DNA from: Chloroflexota bacterium
Lineage (GTDB): Bacteria > Chloroflexota > Dehalococcoidia > UBA1151 > UBA1328
Direction of reading: 5' to 3'
Length of the DNA stretch: 9,221 nt
Assembly (NCBI GenBank): GCA_002687335.1
Contig: NYZY01000078.1
Location: 1 to 9,221 of the forward strand
Part shown: one piece after another, positions 1 to 7,042 of the stretch
Layout: each line of letters begins with the position of its first letter
How positions within the stretch are numbered: the first letter of the stretch is position 1
Made by a program: the position numbers and the translations under genes
Notes under the pieces: model-generated
Seen by the model: the letters and a program-made list of their open reading frames with translations, nothing else
Databases searched by the model: none
Told to the model about the DNA's origin: nothing

Positions 1-653
1 CTGTCTCTCAAAACGGTGATATCAATCCTTCGGAAGCCTCCAGCATAGCGCTCGACGTTCTGAAGAACGCGACATCAGCCGTAATTGGTCCGGGCCTAGG
101 TAAAAACAGAAACACCTTTGAATTTGTGACGAGTTTCCTTTCGCAAGTCGATGATGATATTCCAGTTGTCATCGACGCCGACGCGCTGAACATTCTCGCC
201 GAATCTCACCAATGGTGGGATAAATTAAAAATCCCTTGTGTTCTAACACCACATCCTGGAGAAATGGGCAGACTAATGGGGATCTCAAGTTTAGATGTCC
301 AACAGAACAGAGTTGCAGTTACGCTCGAGGCGGCTGAAAAGTTTCAAAAAATCGTGGTACTTAAAGGCGCCGCCACAATAATTGCAGCGCCAAATGGTCG
401 TTTTAGAGTCTCTCCGTGGGTCAACTCCGGACTGGCTAAGGGGGGAAGCGGCGACACGTTGGCAGGTCTATTAGGTGGATTGCTGGCCCAGCGCCCTGAC
501 AACTTATTAGATATGGCTTCGTTAGCTGTGTACATACATGGCCACGCAGCTGACATAGCAAGAAGCGAACTGGGTGAAATGAGTATGCGAGCAACGGATG
601 TATCCGATCGTCTCGGCTACTTCTACCGGGATTTTGTGTCAAAAAAAAGCTAA
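1..653 (+). CDS. nnrD: ADP/ATP-dependent NAD(P)HX dehydratase, 5'-partial
   Basis: The reading frame is open from base 3 at the left edge to the TAA at 651-653, so the gene is cut by the window; a GTG at 126 is an internal Val, not the start. The 216 visible residues form the ribokinase-like carbohydrate kinase domain of the YjeF C-terminal family. Signatures seen are GPGLG (visible residues 29-33), DADALN (58-63), HPGE (84-87), KG (121-122) and a glycine-rich GLAKGGSGDTLAG (143-155), whose GSGD Asp is the expected catalytic residue. The family dehydrates hydrated NADH/NADPH (NADHX/NADPHX) at nucleotide expense, a cytosolic metabolite-repair reaction. In many bacteria it is fused behind an NAD(P)HX epimerase domain; whether that holds here cannot be seen. 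coaX follows after 97 bases on the same strand. Confidence 0.93.
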   Translation, partial: VSQNGDINPSEASSIALDVLKNATSAVIGPGLGKNRNTFEFVTSFLSQVDDDIPVVIDADALNILAESHQWWDKLKIPCVLTPHPGEMGRLMGISSLDVQQNRVAVTLEAAEKFQKIVVLKGAATIIAAPNGRFRVSPWVNSGLAKGGSGDTLAGLLGGLLAQRPDNLLDMASLAVYIHGHAADIARSELGEMSMRATDVSDRLGYFYRDFVSKKS

Positions 654-668
654 TTGATATCTATCTAG

Positions 669-741
669 TTGACTCAGAGATAAAATCTTTACCTGATAAC
701 AGTACGCTCATTAACAACTCACACTCTTATACTCTTATACT
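669..741 (+). promoter_or_regulatory. Possible coaX promoter region with tandem TATACT boxes
   Basis: An 8-base tandem repeat, ACTCTTAT at 723-730 and 731-738, creates two TATACT hexamers at 728-733 and 736-741, each a 5/6 match to a sigma-70 -10 box. The second ends 9 bases before the coaX GTG, so a start of transcription about 7 bases downstream would give a leaderless or nearly leaderless mRNA. The best -35 candidate for it, TTAACA at 711-716, sits at a long 19-base spacing. A separate TTGACT at 669-674 has only a poor -10 partner around 694-700. The calls rest on pattern alone and are weak. Confidence 0.25.
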
Positions 742-750
742 TGAACGACC

Positions 751-1536
751 GTGACTTCTCTACTTGCCGTTGATATCGGTAACACGAACATCACAATCGG
801 AGCCTTTGAAGGTCAGATTATTACCGCAACTTGGCGTCTGGGAACCCGCGAGGCACGCACCGTCGACGAGCATATTGTGGCACTTCAGGCTATTTTACGA
901 TCGAAGAACGTCGAACCAGAATCATTTGATGCCGTGGTCCTGTGCTCGGTCGTACCGCCAATCACAGAAGATTATGTCAAGACGCTTTCATCTCTAACAA
1001 AAAAAGAGCCGCTCGTAATCGGCCCAGGCATACGGACTGGCATTCGCATTCACTATGACAGGACTCAAGATGTCGGAGCCGATCGAATCGTGGATGCAGT
1101 AGCTGCTCATCAAATATACGGCGGCCCGATCATAATTGTAGATATCGGTACAGCGACCGTCTTTGACGCAATCACTGCGGATGGTGACTACATCGGCGGC
1201 GCGATTTCTCCAGGACTGGAAATCGCGGCAGATGCGATGTTCCGTAACACTTCTCAACTTCGCCGTGTGGAAATGATCGCTCCGGATCATGTCATAGGTA
1301 AAAGTACAGTTGCATCCATGCAATCAGGGTTTATTTACGGATTCGCCGCGCTGATCGAAGGGATGGTGACCCGATTTAAATCTGAGTTGAATCCAAACAA
1401 TCCTAACGAGGTAGGAGTAGTCGCAACTGGCGGCTTGGCGAAATTAATGGGTGAACACACCAACTGTTTCGACCACATAAACCCCGAGCTTACGCTAACT
1501 GGTCTCAGGATCGTCTACGAAATGAATAACAACTAA
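751..1536 (+). CDS. coaX: Type III pantothenate kinase
   Basis: This enzyme phosphorylates pantothenate to 4'-phosphopantothenate, the first step of coenzyme A synthesis, in the cytosol. The 261 residues are close to the usual CoaX length. The protein has the ASKHA fold signatures of the family: the N-terminal nucleotide-binding DIGNT (residues 8-12), GPGIRTG (91-97), GADR (109-112) with the expected catalytic Asp 111, the second phosphate loop DIGTATVFD (131-139), GGAISPG (149-155) and the adenosine-site motif ATGG (225-228). The start is GTG: an in-frame TGA at 742-744 lies just upstream, and the next internal starts would lose DIGNT. No Shine-Dalgarno sequence is visible. The stop is 15 bases before coaBC, so the two are probably one transcript supplying consecutive parts of the CoA pathway. 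Confidence 0.97.
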   Translation: MTSLLAVDIGNTNITIGAFEGQIITATWRLGTREARTVDEHIVALQAILRSKNVEPESFDAVVLCSVVPPITEDYVKTLSSLTKKEPLVIGPGIRTGIRIHYDRTQDVGADRIVDAVAAHQIYGGPIIIVDIGTATVFDAITADGDYIGGAISPGLEIAADAMFRNTSQLRRVEMIAPDHVIGKSTVASMQSGFIYGFAALIEGMVTRFKSELNPNNPNEVGVVATGGLAKLMGEHTNCFDHINPELTLTGLRIVYEMNNN

Positions 1537-1551
1537 TCTGACCCTATTACC

Positions 1552-2790
1552 ATGGCACCTGAGATTACTTCAATAATGCAACCAATATCACACACTCCTC
1601 TCGAAGGTAAGAACGTCGTTCTGGGTGTGACAGGATCAATCGCTGCTTATAAAGCAGCAGATGTGACGAGCAAACTGGTGCAAGCGGGTGCCATGGTCGA
1701 TGTGATTATGACGACCTCAGCCACTGAGTTCGTCGGAACGTCTACTTTTGAAGCGCTAACTCATCGACCGGTTACCACTGGCTTATGGCAAGCACGATCT
1801 GAATTGAACATGGATCACGTTGCCCTGGCTTTGCAAGCAGACTGTATTCTGATCGCTCCGGCCACCGCAAATACCATAGCAAAATTAGCCCTTGGTATAG
1901 CCGACGACCCATTGACCGCAACCGTACTCGCCACTGAGGCACCAGTCATCGTTGCACCAGCAATGGATGCTGACATGTTTGCAAGCCCACCCACCCAACG
2001 AAATGTAAATACGCTTGTCAAAGATGGGGTAATAATCGCCGGGCCGGCCAACGGACGACTAGCGTCTGGATTATTGGGAAAAGGGAGGTTGATAGAAACG
2101 CATGTTTTAGAAGGATTAGTGCGTCAAGCCATCGGGAGACATGGCGACTACTCAGGCCGGCGAGTCATCGTTTCTGCTGGCGGCACTCGTCAACCAATTG
2201 ATCCGGTCAGATTCATTTCAAATCGATCTACAGGAAAAATGGGACATCGTATCGCCGAAGCCGCACGCGATCGAGGTGCAGACGTTCTTCTAGTCACGGC
2301 ATCAGACTTGCCTCACCCATCAGGTGTAGAGGTTGTAAAAGCCGTGACAGTCGAAGAGATGCGCGACGCAATTGTGCCATCTTCATCTGAAGCTGATCTT
2401 CTAATCATGGCCGCTGCGATATCTGACTTCACTCCAGCTCAAGTTTCTGATCAAAAGATAAAAAAACAAGGTCAATCAGGAACATCACTTAGCCTTGTGG
2501 AAGTTGAAGATTTCATGCCACTTGCCCAAGGTAGGAAGCTAGTAAAAGTTGCATTCGCTGCAGAGACAAATAATGTCGAAGAAAACGCTAAAGCAAAAAC
2601 GGCACCTAAAGGAGCAGCCTTCGTCGTTGCAAATGATATAAGTGAGCCCGGAAGCGGATTTGGCACAGACACAAACCGGGTGACGTTCATAGACTCCAAA
2701 GGGAATACGCAACTACATCCGTTAATGACCAAGTTAAACGTCGGGCACGCTATTCTCGACTACGCCTTGCCTCTACTTACGAAACATTAA
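1552..2790 (+). CDS. coaBC: Bifunctional phosphopantothenoylcysteine decarboxylase / phosphopantothenate-cysteine ligase
   Basis: CoaBC (Dfp) joins cysteine to 4'-phosphopantothenate with CTP and then decarboxylates the product to 4'-phosphopantetheine. The 412 residues match the fused family. The N-terminal FMN-binding CoaC half runs from about 19 to 190: GVTGSIAAYKA (25-35), the active-site His 89 in MDHVALA, APATANT (102-108), PAMDADM (136-142) and LASGLLGKGR (170-179). The C-terminal CoaB Rossmann half runs from about 203 to 405: SAGGTRQPIDPVRFISNRSTGKMG (starting at 208), AAAISDF (287-293), KIKK (302-305), FAAETN (335-340) and ANDIS...GFGTDTNRV (360-377). Two residues differ from the E. 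coli-type decarboxylase motifs: Asp 139 replaces the Asn of PxMNxxMW, and Ser 172 replaces the Cys of the flexible lid. ATG at 1576 (residue 9) is an alternative start; no clear Shine-Dalgarno sequence precedes either. Confidence 0.97.
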   Translation: MAPEITSIMQPISHTPLEGKNVVLGVTGSIAAYKAADVTSKLVQAGAMVDVIMTTSATEFVGTSTFEALTHRPVTTGLWQARSELNMDHVALALQADCILIAPATANTIAKLALGIADDPLTATVLATEAPVIVAPAMDADMFASPPTQRNVNTLVKDGVIIAGPANGRLASGLLGKGRLIETHVLEGLVRQAIGRHGDYSGRRVIVSAGGTRQPIDPVRFISNRSTGKMGHRIAEAARDRGADVLLVTASDLPHPSGVEVVKAVTVEEMRDAIVPSSSEADLLIMAAAISDFTPAQVSDQKIKKQGQSGTSLSLVEVEDFMPLAQGRKLVKVAFAAETNNVEENAKAKTAPKGAAFVVANDISEPGSGFGTDTNRVTFIDSKGNTQLHPLMTKLNVGHAILDYALPLLTKH

Positions 2791-2931
2791 GCGGAGCTGA
2801 TAAAAAAGTTTAATTTCGGATATTGTTCCATTGGATCCTCTAAAAAATATTAGAGCGAGCATCTATATCTGTAGATTGTTAGATTTCAACAGACTCAGCC
2901 ATGCCCATAACGGTGTAGTTCACCGTAGAAT
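2791..2931. other. Intergenic stretch with three small inverted repeats
   Basis: This 141-base A/T-rich gap separates coaBC from the next plus-strand gene and contains three short hairpins: CTCTAA/TTAGAG (2838-2843 with 2850-2855, loop 6), ATCTA/TAGAT (2861-2865 with 2872-2876, loop 6), and ACGGTG/CACCGT (2910-2915 with 2921-2926, loop 5). None has a proper U-tract, so none is a clear intrinsic terminator, though the first could end the coaX-coaBC message weakly. A TAGAAT at 2926-2931 could be a -10 box for the following gene, which would place the third repeat in the promoter spacer as a possible operator. This is inference. Confidence 0.3.
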
Positions 2932-3249
2932 ATGAGCAGCAAATACTTCACACAAAATCGGATCGAGAGCGTCTACATGAGGCTATACTGGAAGCAGAAG
3001 AAAAAAGGAATTGACCTAATAGTTGAAAATGACGAAGGCGATACTTTCTCTGTTGGAGGAGTTCGTGATACCAAACGCGGTATCGAAGCCCTTGCCAAAA
3101 CAACCGGTTACGATCCTGGACGCGCAGTCAAAGGATTGGGATCAATGGAAGAAGGCCGCACTTTCGTTGAACAATTCGAACCATGGCGAGAATTTTTCCC
3201 TGGCGATCCACTCACCGTAGAGTCTGAAATTGCCCCGATTGAGCAATAA
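2932..3249 (+). CDS. Small protein of unknown function
   Basis: I do not recognise this family. From ATG 2932 it is 105 residues, soluble and charged, with no signal peptide or membrane segment. The middle reads as short beta strands followed by helices: RLYWKQKKKGIDLIVEND (17-34), a glycine turn SVGGVRDTKRGIEAL, then TGYDPGRAVKGLGSMEEGRTF, and an aromatic end EPWREFFPGDPL. An in-frame TAG lies at 2926-2928, so 2932 is the earliest possible start. A likelier start may be ATG 2977 (residue 16), which has GAGAG at 2965-2969 seven bases upstream and gives a 90-residue protein beginning at the regular-looking RLYWKQ segment. It ends 24 bases before the RraA-family gene, so co-transcription is probable. 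The codon pattern and ordered composition support a real gene. Confidence 0.72.
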   Translation: MSSKYFTQNRIESVYMRLYWKQKKKGIDLIVENDEGDTFSVGGVRDTKRGIEALAKTTGYDPGRAVKGLGSMEEGRTFVEQFEPWREFFPGDPLTVESEIAPIEQ

Positions 3250-3273
3250 ATCCGTTTAAACTCTCTTCAAATC

Positions 3274-3960
3274 ATGAAAACAGTAAATCAATCGGTACTA
3301 GATACACTGGCTGAATACGATTCCGCTACAGTTCAGAATGCGGGAATCCTTGTACGTGGATACATTCACGAAGATAACGATTACACTGACCCTGATATCC
3401 GAGAATACGTCTCACCTGGGAACCAGCCTGCAGTCGGATATGCACTTACCTCAACTTGGGCTCCACTAAATGAACCCGGTGAACTCAAATCAAACCGCAT
3501 AGACTATTTTAACTCGATAGCAAAAGCAGATTTGCCAGTGATCGTAGTCCAGCAAGATGTAGAAAAGCCTTCTCGCAGAGGTGCCATCATAGGAGACGGC
3601 ATGGCATATCAAATGAAGGCGCTTGGTGCAGTCGGCGCACTGGTCGATGGAAACGCTCGAGACGTCCCCGGGATACAACAAGCCGGTTTACCACTATGGG
3701 CCACTGGACGTGTTCCAGGACATGGACCGTTCAACATGATTGATCAAAACATTGAAGTCGTGGTCGCAAGTCTAAAAATCTCTCCTGGAGATATATTAGT
3801 GTGCGATGCTGACGGCGCAACTAGAGTTGAGGTAGACATGGCTGCTGATGTGGCAAAAATGTGTGCTGAAGTTCGAATGAAAGAATCAGCTGTTCACCGA
3901 TTCTTTGCAGCAAAAGATTTCACACTAGAAAAATGGGATAAATGGAAGAACGACACTTAA
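3274..3960 (+). CDS. RraA-family protein (HMG/CHA aldolase or demethylmenaquinone methyltransferase-like)
   Basis: The 228 residues show the RraA-like swivelling beta/beta/alpha fold signatures. These are GAIIGDGMAYQMKALGAVGALVDGNARDV (starting at 103), with Gly-Asp 107-108 and the DGxxRD motif at 125-130, where Arg 129 binds substrate and Asp 130 helps coordinate the divalent metal in characterised aldolases; then LPLWATG (139-145) and a C-terminal GDILVCDADGATRV (172-185). Family members include 4-hydroxy-4-methyl-2-oxoglutarate/4-carboxy-4-hydroxy-2-oxoadipate aldolases with oxaloacetate decarboxylase activity, and the RNase E inhibitor RraA. 'Dimethylmenaquinone methyltransferase' is a frequent misannotation. 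The intact R-D pair favours an enzyme acting on small oxo-acids, but the substrate cannot be read from sequence. No convincing Shine-Dalgarno sequence precedes the ATG. It is convergent with valS, with 53 bases between stops. Confidence 0.88.
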   Translation: MKTVNQSVLDTLAEYDSATVQNAGILVRGYIHEDNDYTDPDIREYVSPGNQPAVGYALTSTWAPLNEPGELKSNRIDYFNSIAKADLPVIVVQQDVEKPSRRGAIIGDGMAYQMKALGAVGALVDGNARDVPGIQQAGLPLWATGRVPGHGPFNMIDQNIEVVVASLKISPGDILVCDADGATRVEVDMAADVAKMCAEVRMKESAVHRFFAAKDFTLEKWDKWKNDT

Positions 3961-4013
3961 TTTGTCTTGAACTCTAGTTCCTTCATGCACGCTTTTTCTA
4001 TGGTAGGCTGAGG
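3961..4013. other. Convergent intergenic gap, no clear terminator
   Basis: Only 53 bases separate the two opposing stop codons. A small repeat GAAC-TCTA-GTTC is followed by CTTC and, further on, a run of five T, but the stem is only four bases and the T-run is not adjacent. I see no strong bidirectional terminator, so opposing transcripts may overlap here. Confidence 0.3.
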
Positions 4014-6653
4014 TTATTCCAACGGTTTTATATGGGCCGTGTAACGCCAATCAGACGTTGGAGTTCCAGGTACAAAGCCAACATCGTCGGCACCACCCGC
4101 AGCCGCAACATCCTTACGTACAAGCATAAGATCATGTTGTCCAGCATCATCGGCTTCCAAATCTAGAGTTAACAATTCTCGATTCAAACTCATACCACTT
4201 TCACTCTTCGCCTTTCGGATTGCAGATATTGCATCGCATGCAGCAGCAAAAGATCCAGTCACATCCGGCGCTGGAATTGCAGCAAGTTCAGCGACCGCCG
4301 GCCAACTGGTTAGATGAATAGACGAATCTCCTGTTTCTTCAGCGAACACCCAACTCCAAACTTCATCAGTAATAGTCGGAACAACTGGAGCGAACAGCCT
4401 TAGCACAACATTTAGCCCCAGACGGAGGGTAGCCACAGCGGACGCCCTTCCCTGAGGATCATCTTCCGATCGGGATCGGGGTTTGATCAATTCAATGTAA
4501 TTATCAGTGAATGCTCCCCAAAAAAACTTTTCCGTCTCTTGCAGTGCTATTGAAAACTCAAATCGCTCAAATGCCTGAGTCGCAACTACTACAAGCTCCT
4601 TAAGCTCAGCAACAAAAGCACGATCAAGCTCGTTAACAATCGGCCCTTCGTCGGCGGTCTGAGCCAGCACAAACTTTCCAGCATTGTAAATTTTCGTGAC
4701 TAACTTGCCACCAATTTTAAAGATTGACTCGTCATGAGTCGCGTCGGAACCCAACCTGAATGACGCTGACCAATATCTGACTGCATCTGCACCGAAACGA
4801 TCAAGAGTTTCAATCGGCGTTACAACATTGCCTTTCGACTTTGACATCTTTTTCCGATCAGGATCTAGTACCCAGCCAGAAATGATCACATTCCTCCACG
4901 GCACAGTTTCTTGATGCAACAATGCTTTTGCGATGGTGTAAAACGCCCACGTTCGAATAATTTCATGACTTTGAGGACGTATATCAGCCGGGAACAAAGA
5001 ACTCATCTGATCACCTTCCTCGCCCCAGCGCGCAACCAGCTGCGGGGATAACGATGATGTAAACCATGTGTCGAAAATATCAGGTTCACCGAGAAAACCG
5101 CCGGGACCACCACGCTGGCTTTCACTATATCCAGGCGGAGGAGTTGACTCTGGATCGACGGGCAGCATACTTTCTGTCGCTACGATCACATCATCGTAAA
5201 TAGGCTCGGCATTGGAATCTAATGGATACCAGACCGGGATAGGCACACCAAAATACCTCTGCCGAGAGATACACCAGTCTACGTTCAGATTCTCAGTCCA
5301 GTTCTCAAATCGTTTCCGCATGAATTCTGGATGCCACTTGATCTTATTGCCCATGTCAATTAACTCGTCCGTCTTATCAAGCAAACTAACAAACCACTGT
5401 CGAGTAGTAAGGTATTCAAGTGGGCTGTCACCCTTCTCGTAATAACGCACAGGATGCTGTATCTGTTCGGGCTCACGCTGCAACGGCGCACCTTTTCCAA
5501 CCGCCGAATTTTCAGGATCGCGCATAAGATCTACGACAATCGACTTAGCCGATGGAGCGCGTTTTCCGACAATCTTCTGATAGTTTGTGTTCGCCAGAGC
5601 AGGATTGAGGCTAAACCACCCATTGGCTCCACCAAACAATCGCTCCGAGATACGTCCATTGCGTGCCATGATCTGGCGCAGTTCAAGCCCCTGTTCACGC
5701 CACCACATTACGTCTGTCTGATCACCAAATGTACAAACCATCAATATCCCAGTGCCTTTGTCGGGGTCTGCTTCGACACTTGGGAATATGGGTATTTTAG
5801 AAAAGAAACCCGGCGTTACAGCATATTTACCAAACAGACTTTTATAACGTTCATCATCCGGGTGGGCTGTCACACCAACGCACGCGGCCAATAATTCCGG
5901 ACGAGTTGTAGATACCACAAAACTTTCTGTCGCTACACCATCATCGAAAACGCCAAATTCAATGTCATGATAAGCACCATTTTTCTCACGATCCTCCACT
6001 TCGGCTTGAGCCACAGCAGTTTGGAAATCGACGTCCCACATGGTCGGTGACTCTAACTGGTAAACATGTCCCTTTGCATGAAGGTCCAAAAAACTTCTTT
6101 GTGCAATACGACGACTCTTGTCATCAATCGTGGCGTATTCATCGACCCAGTCAATGGAATCCCCAAGCCGTTGAAAGGTGTCCTTGAACGCTACCTCATC
6201 CATCTCTGTAATGACGTGACACATCTCGATGAAATTTTGACGACTTACTACTAGTTGTTGGTTTTTCTTCAATCCCAGTTCCGCTCTTTTAGCGTCGACA
6301 TCAAGATTTTCTACATAAGGAATATTTGGTTCGGCTCGAACTCCAAAATAGTTCTGGACCCTACGCTCAGTCGGTAAGCCATTATCATCCCAGCCCATTG
6401 GATAAGCGACATTCCAGCCGGTCATTCTCTTGTAACGGGCCAGAAGATCCTGATGAGTGTAAGAAAAAACATGACCGACATGCAGAGAACCACTTACGGT
6501 AGGTGGAGGAGAATCAATCACAAAGGATTTGTCACGTGAAACTCCATGCTCACGCTTCTCAATCCCGAGTTCATTCCAGCGGCGACGCCAGAATGCCTCT
6601 CGCTCGTTTACATCAAATCGCTTAGGGATATCATCAAAATGTATCGATTTCAC
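4014..6653 (-). CDS. valS: Valyl-tRNA synthetase (type 2)
   Basis: This class I synthetase charges tRNA(Val) with valine and hydrolyses mischarged Thr-tRNA(Val). The 879 residues contain the HIGH-type motif HVGH (58-61), GWDDNGLPTERRVQNYFG (87-104), the CP1 editing domain with STTRPE (248-253) and TGILMVCTFGDQTDV (301-315), TTRQWFVSLL (416-425), DWCISRQRYFGVPIPVW (459-475), FDTWFTSS (527-534) and KMSKSKGN (602-609). The GWDDNGLPTERRVQN signature is that of the actinobacterial/archaeal-like ValS group rather than the E. coli type, and no long C-terminal coiled-coil arm is evident. The start is GTG 6653: an in-frame TAA lies directly before it (6654-6656) and AGGA sits eight bases upstream. Expression is controlled by the T-box leader just upstream. 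The gene appears complete and monocistronic. Confidence 0.98.
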   Translation of the reverse strand: MKSIHFDDIPKRFDVNEREAFWRRRWNELGIEKREHGVSRDKSFVIDSPPPTVSGSLHVGHVFSYTHQDLLARYKRMTGWNVAYPMGWDDNGLPTERRVQNYFGVRAEPNIPYVENLDVDAKRAELGLKKNQQLVVSRQNFIEMCHVITEMDEVAFKDTFQRLGDSIDWVDEYATIDDKSRRIAQRSFLDLHAKGHVYQLESPTMWDVDFQTAVAQAEVEDREKNGAYHDIEFGVFDDGVATESFVVSTTRPELLAACVGVTAHPDDERYKSLFGKYAVTPGFFSKIPIFPSVEADPDKGTGILMVCTFGDQTDVMWWREQGLELRQIMARNGRISERLFGGANGWFSLNPALANTNYQKIVGKRAPSAKSIVVDLMRDPENSAVGKGAPLQREPEQIQHPVRYYEKGDSPLEYLTTRQWFVSLLDKTDELIDMGNKIKWHPEFMRKRFENWTENLNVDWCISRQRYFGVPIPVWYPLDSNAEPIYDDVIVATESMLPVDPESTPPPGYSESQRGGPGGFLGEPDIFDTWFTSSLSPQLVARWGEEGDQMSSLFPADIRPQSHEIIRTWAFYTIAKALLHQETVPWRNVIISGWVLDPDRKKMSKSKGNVVTPIETLDRFGADAVRYWSASFRLGSDATHDESIFKIGGKLVTKIYNAGKFVLAQTADEGPIVNELDRAFVAELKELVVVATQAFERFEFSIALQETEKFFWGAFTDNYIELIKPRSRSEDDPQGRASAVATLRLGLNVVLRLFAPVVPTITDEVWSWVFAEETGDSSIHLTSWPAVAELAAIPAPDVTGSFAAACDAISAIRKAKSESGMSLNRELLTLDLEADDAGQHDLMLVRKDVAAAGGADDVGFVPGTPTSDWRYTAHIKPLE

Positions 6654-6661
6654 TTATGCAT

Positions 6662-6665
6662 TCCT
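6662..6665 (-). promoter_or_regulatory. valS ribosome binding site (AGGA)
   Basis: Read on the minus strand, AGGA lies eight bases before GTG 6653. With the in-frame TAA immediately upstream of that GTG, it fixes the start. A hairpin, GACC/GGTC (6680-6683 with 6671-6674) extended after a four-base bulge by AAATT/AATTT (6688-6692 with 6666-6670), ends directly beside it. Confidence 0.6.
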
Positions 6666-6732
6666 AAATTGACCGAAATGGTCTTTCAATTTTCAAATAC
6701 TCAAAGACATGGAAATTAGAATTTATGACAAT

Positions 6733-6780
6733 AAAAAAACCCACCCTTTTAAAAAGCCAAAATGCTCCTCAAAGGACGGG
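6733..6780 (-). terminator. Intrinsic terminator of the valS T-box leader
   Basis: On the minus strand, CCCGUCCUUU (6780-6771) pairs over ten positions, two of them G-U wobbles, with AAAGGGUGGG (6749-6740). The helix is followed at once by seven U (6739-6733). The 5' arm is also the 3' half of the T-box antiterminator, so the two structures exclude each other. It terminates early when tRNA(Val) is charged. Confidence 0.9.
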
Positions 6781-6992
6781 TTGCCCGCGGTACCACCTTC
6801 GTTGTCCACTATGCCATCTTAAACAAACAGTGAACCTCTCTAAAAGTTATAACGGAACCACCGGGGAATCCTAAATATTACGCAGACTTTCAGATTGCCA
6901 GCTCAGAGACGACTTCACAGATGTACAGGTTCCGATTTTCACCATCCACCGGATCTCTAATAACCTGTCTCACCGCTACTACTTCTCATCAA
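6733..6992 (-). promoter_or_regulatory. T-box leader sensing uncharged tRNA(Val)
   Basis: The leader fills the gap upstream of valS. In transcript order it has: a Stem I base GAGA/UCUC (6987-6984 with 6909-6906); the loop-E type AGUAG (6983-6979); an upper helix ACAGGUU/AACCUGU (6968-6962 with 6931-6925); and a distal GGUGGAUGGUGAAA loop region (6950-6937). Next come the specifier loop UGAA-GUC-G with the valine codon GUC at 6913-6911, then CUGAGC. Stem III is GUUCACU/AGUGGAC (6835-6829 with 6810-6804). The T-box core GAAGGUGGUACCGCGGG is at 6800-6784, and its UGGU bulge (6795-6792) complements an ACCA tRNA end. The antiterminator pairs GAAGG with CCUUU and GCGGG with CCCGU. The leader raises valS transcription when tRNA(Val) is uncharged. 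The 5' end is estimated from the promoter. Confidence 0.95.
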
Positions 6993-6999
6993 AACCTGT

Positions 7000-7030
7000 T
7001 CTATATAGACTCTACCCTAGCTCGAAGGTT
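7000..7030 (-). promoter_or_regulatory. Candidate promoter of the valS leader
   Basis: On the minus strand, overlapping TATATA (7007-7002) and TATAGA (7005-7000) make a plausible -10 box. Initiation about 7 bases downstream would fall near 6993, just before the Stem I base at 6987, as expected for a T-box transcript. The -35 region (AACCTT/CTTCGA around 7030-7022) is poor. It lies just past the stop codon of the upstream minus-strand gene. Confidence 0.45.
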
Positions 7031-7042
7031 GCCCAATTGCAA

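Noticed and set aside
126..128. GTG at 126 as the start of the NAD(P)HX dehydratase gene
   Set aside because: The frame is open to the left edge and the GPGLG motif lies upstream of this codon, so it is an internal Val.
994..1323. Minus-strand 109-codon open frame inside coaX
   Set aside because: It is antisense to the strongly conserved CoaX motifs and looks like a shadow frame.
2838..2855. CTCTAA/TTAGAG hairpin as the terminator of coaX-coaBC
   Set aside because: The stem is six A/T-rich pairs and no T-run follows, so it does not meet the usual pattern for an intrinsic terminator.
3968..3995. GAAC-TCTA-GTTC repeat as a bidirectional terminator between the convergent genes
   Set aside because: The stem is only four pairs and the nearest T-run is separated from it, so the support is too weak.
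5454..5894. Plus-strand 146-codon open frame
   Set aside because: It lies wholly inside valS on the opposite strand, has no recognisable domain and a Cys/Arg/Ile-rich composition typical of an antisense shadow.
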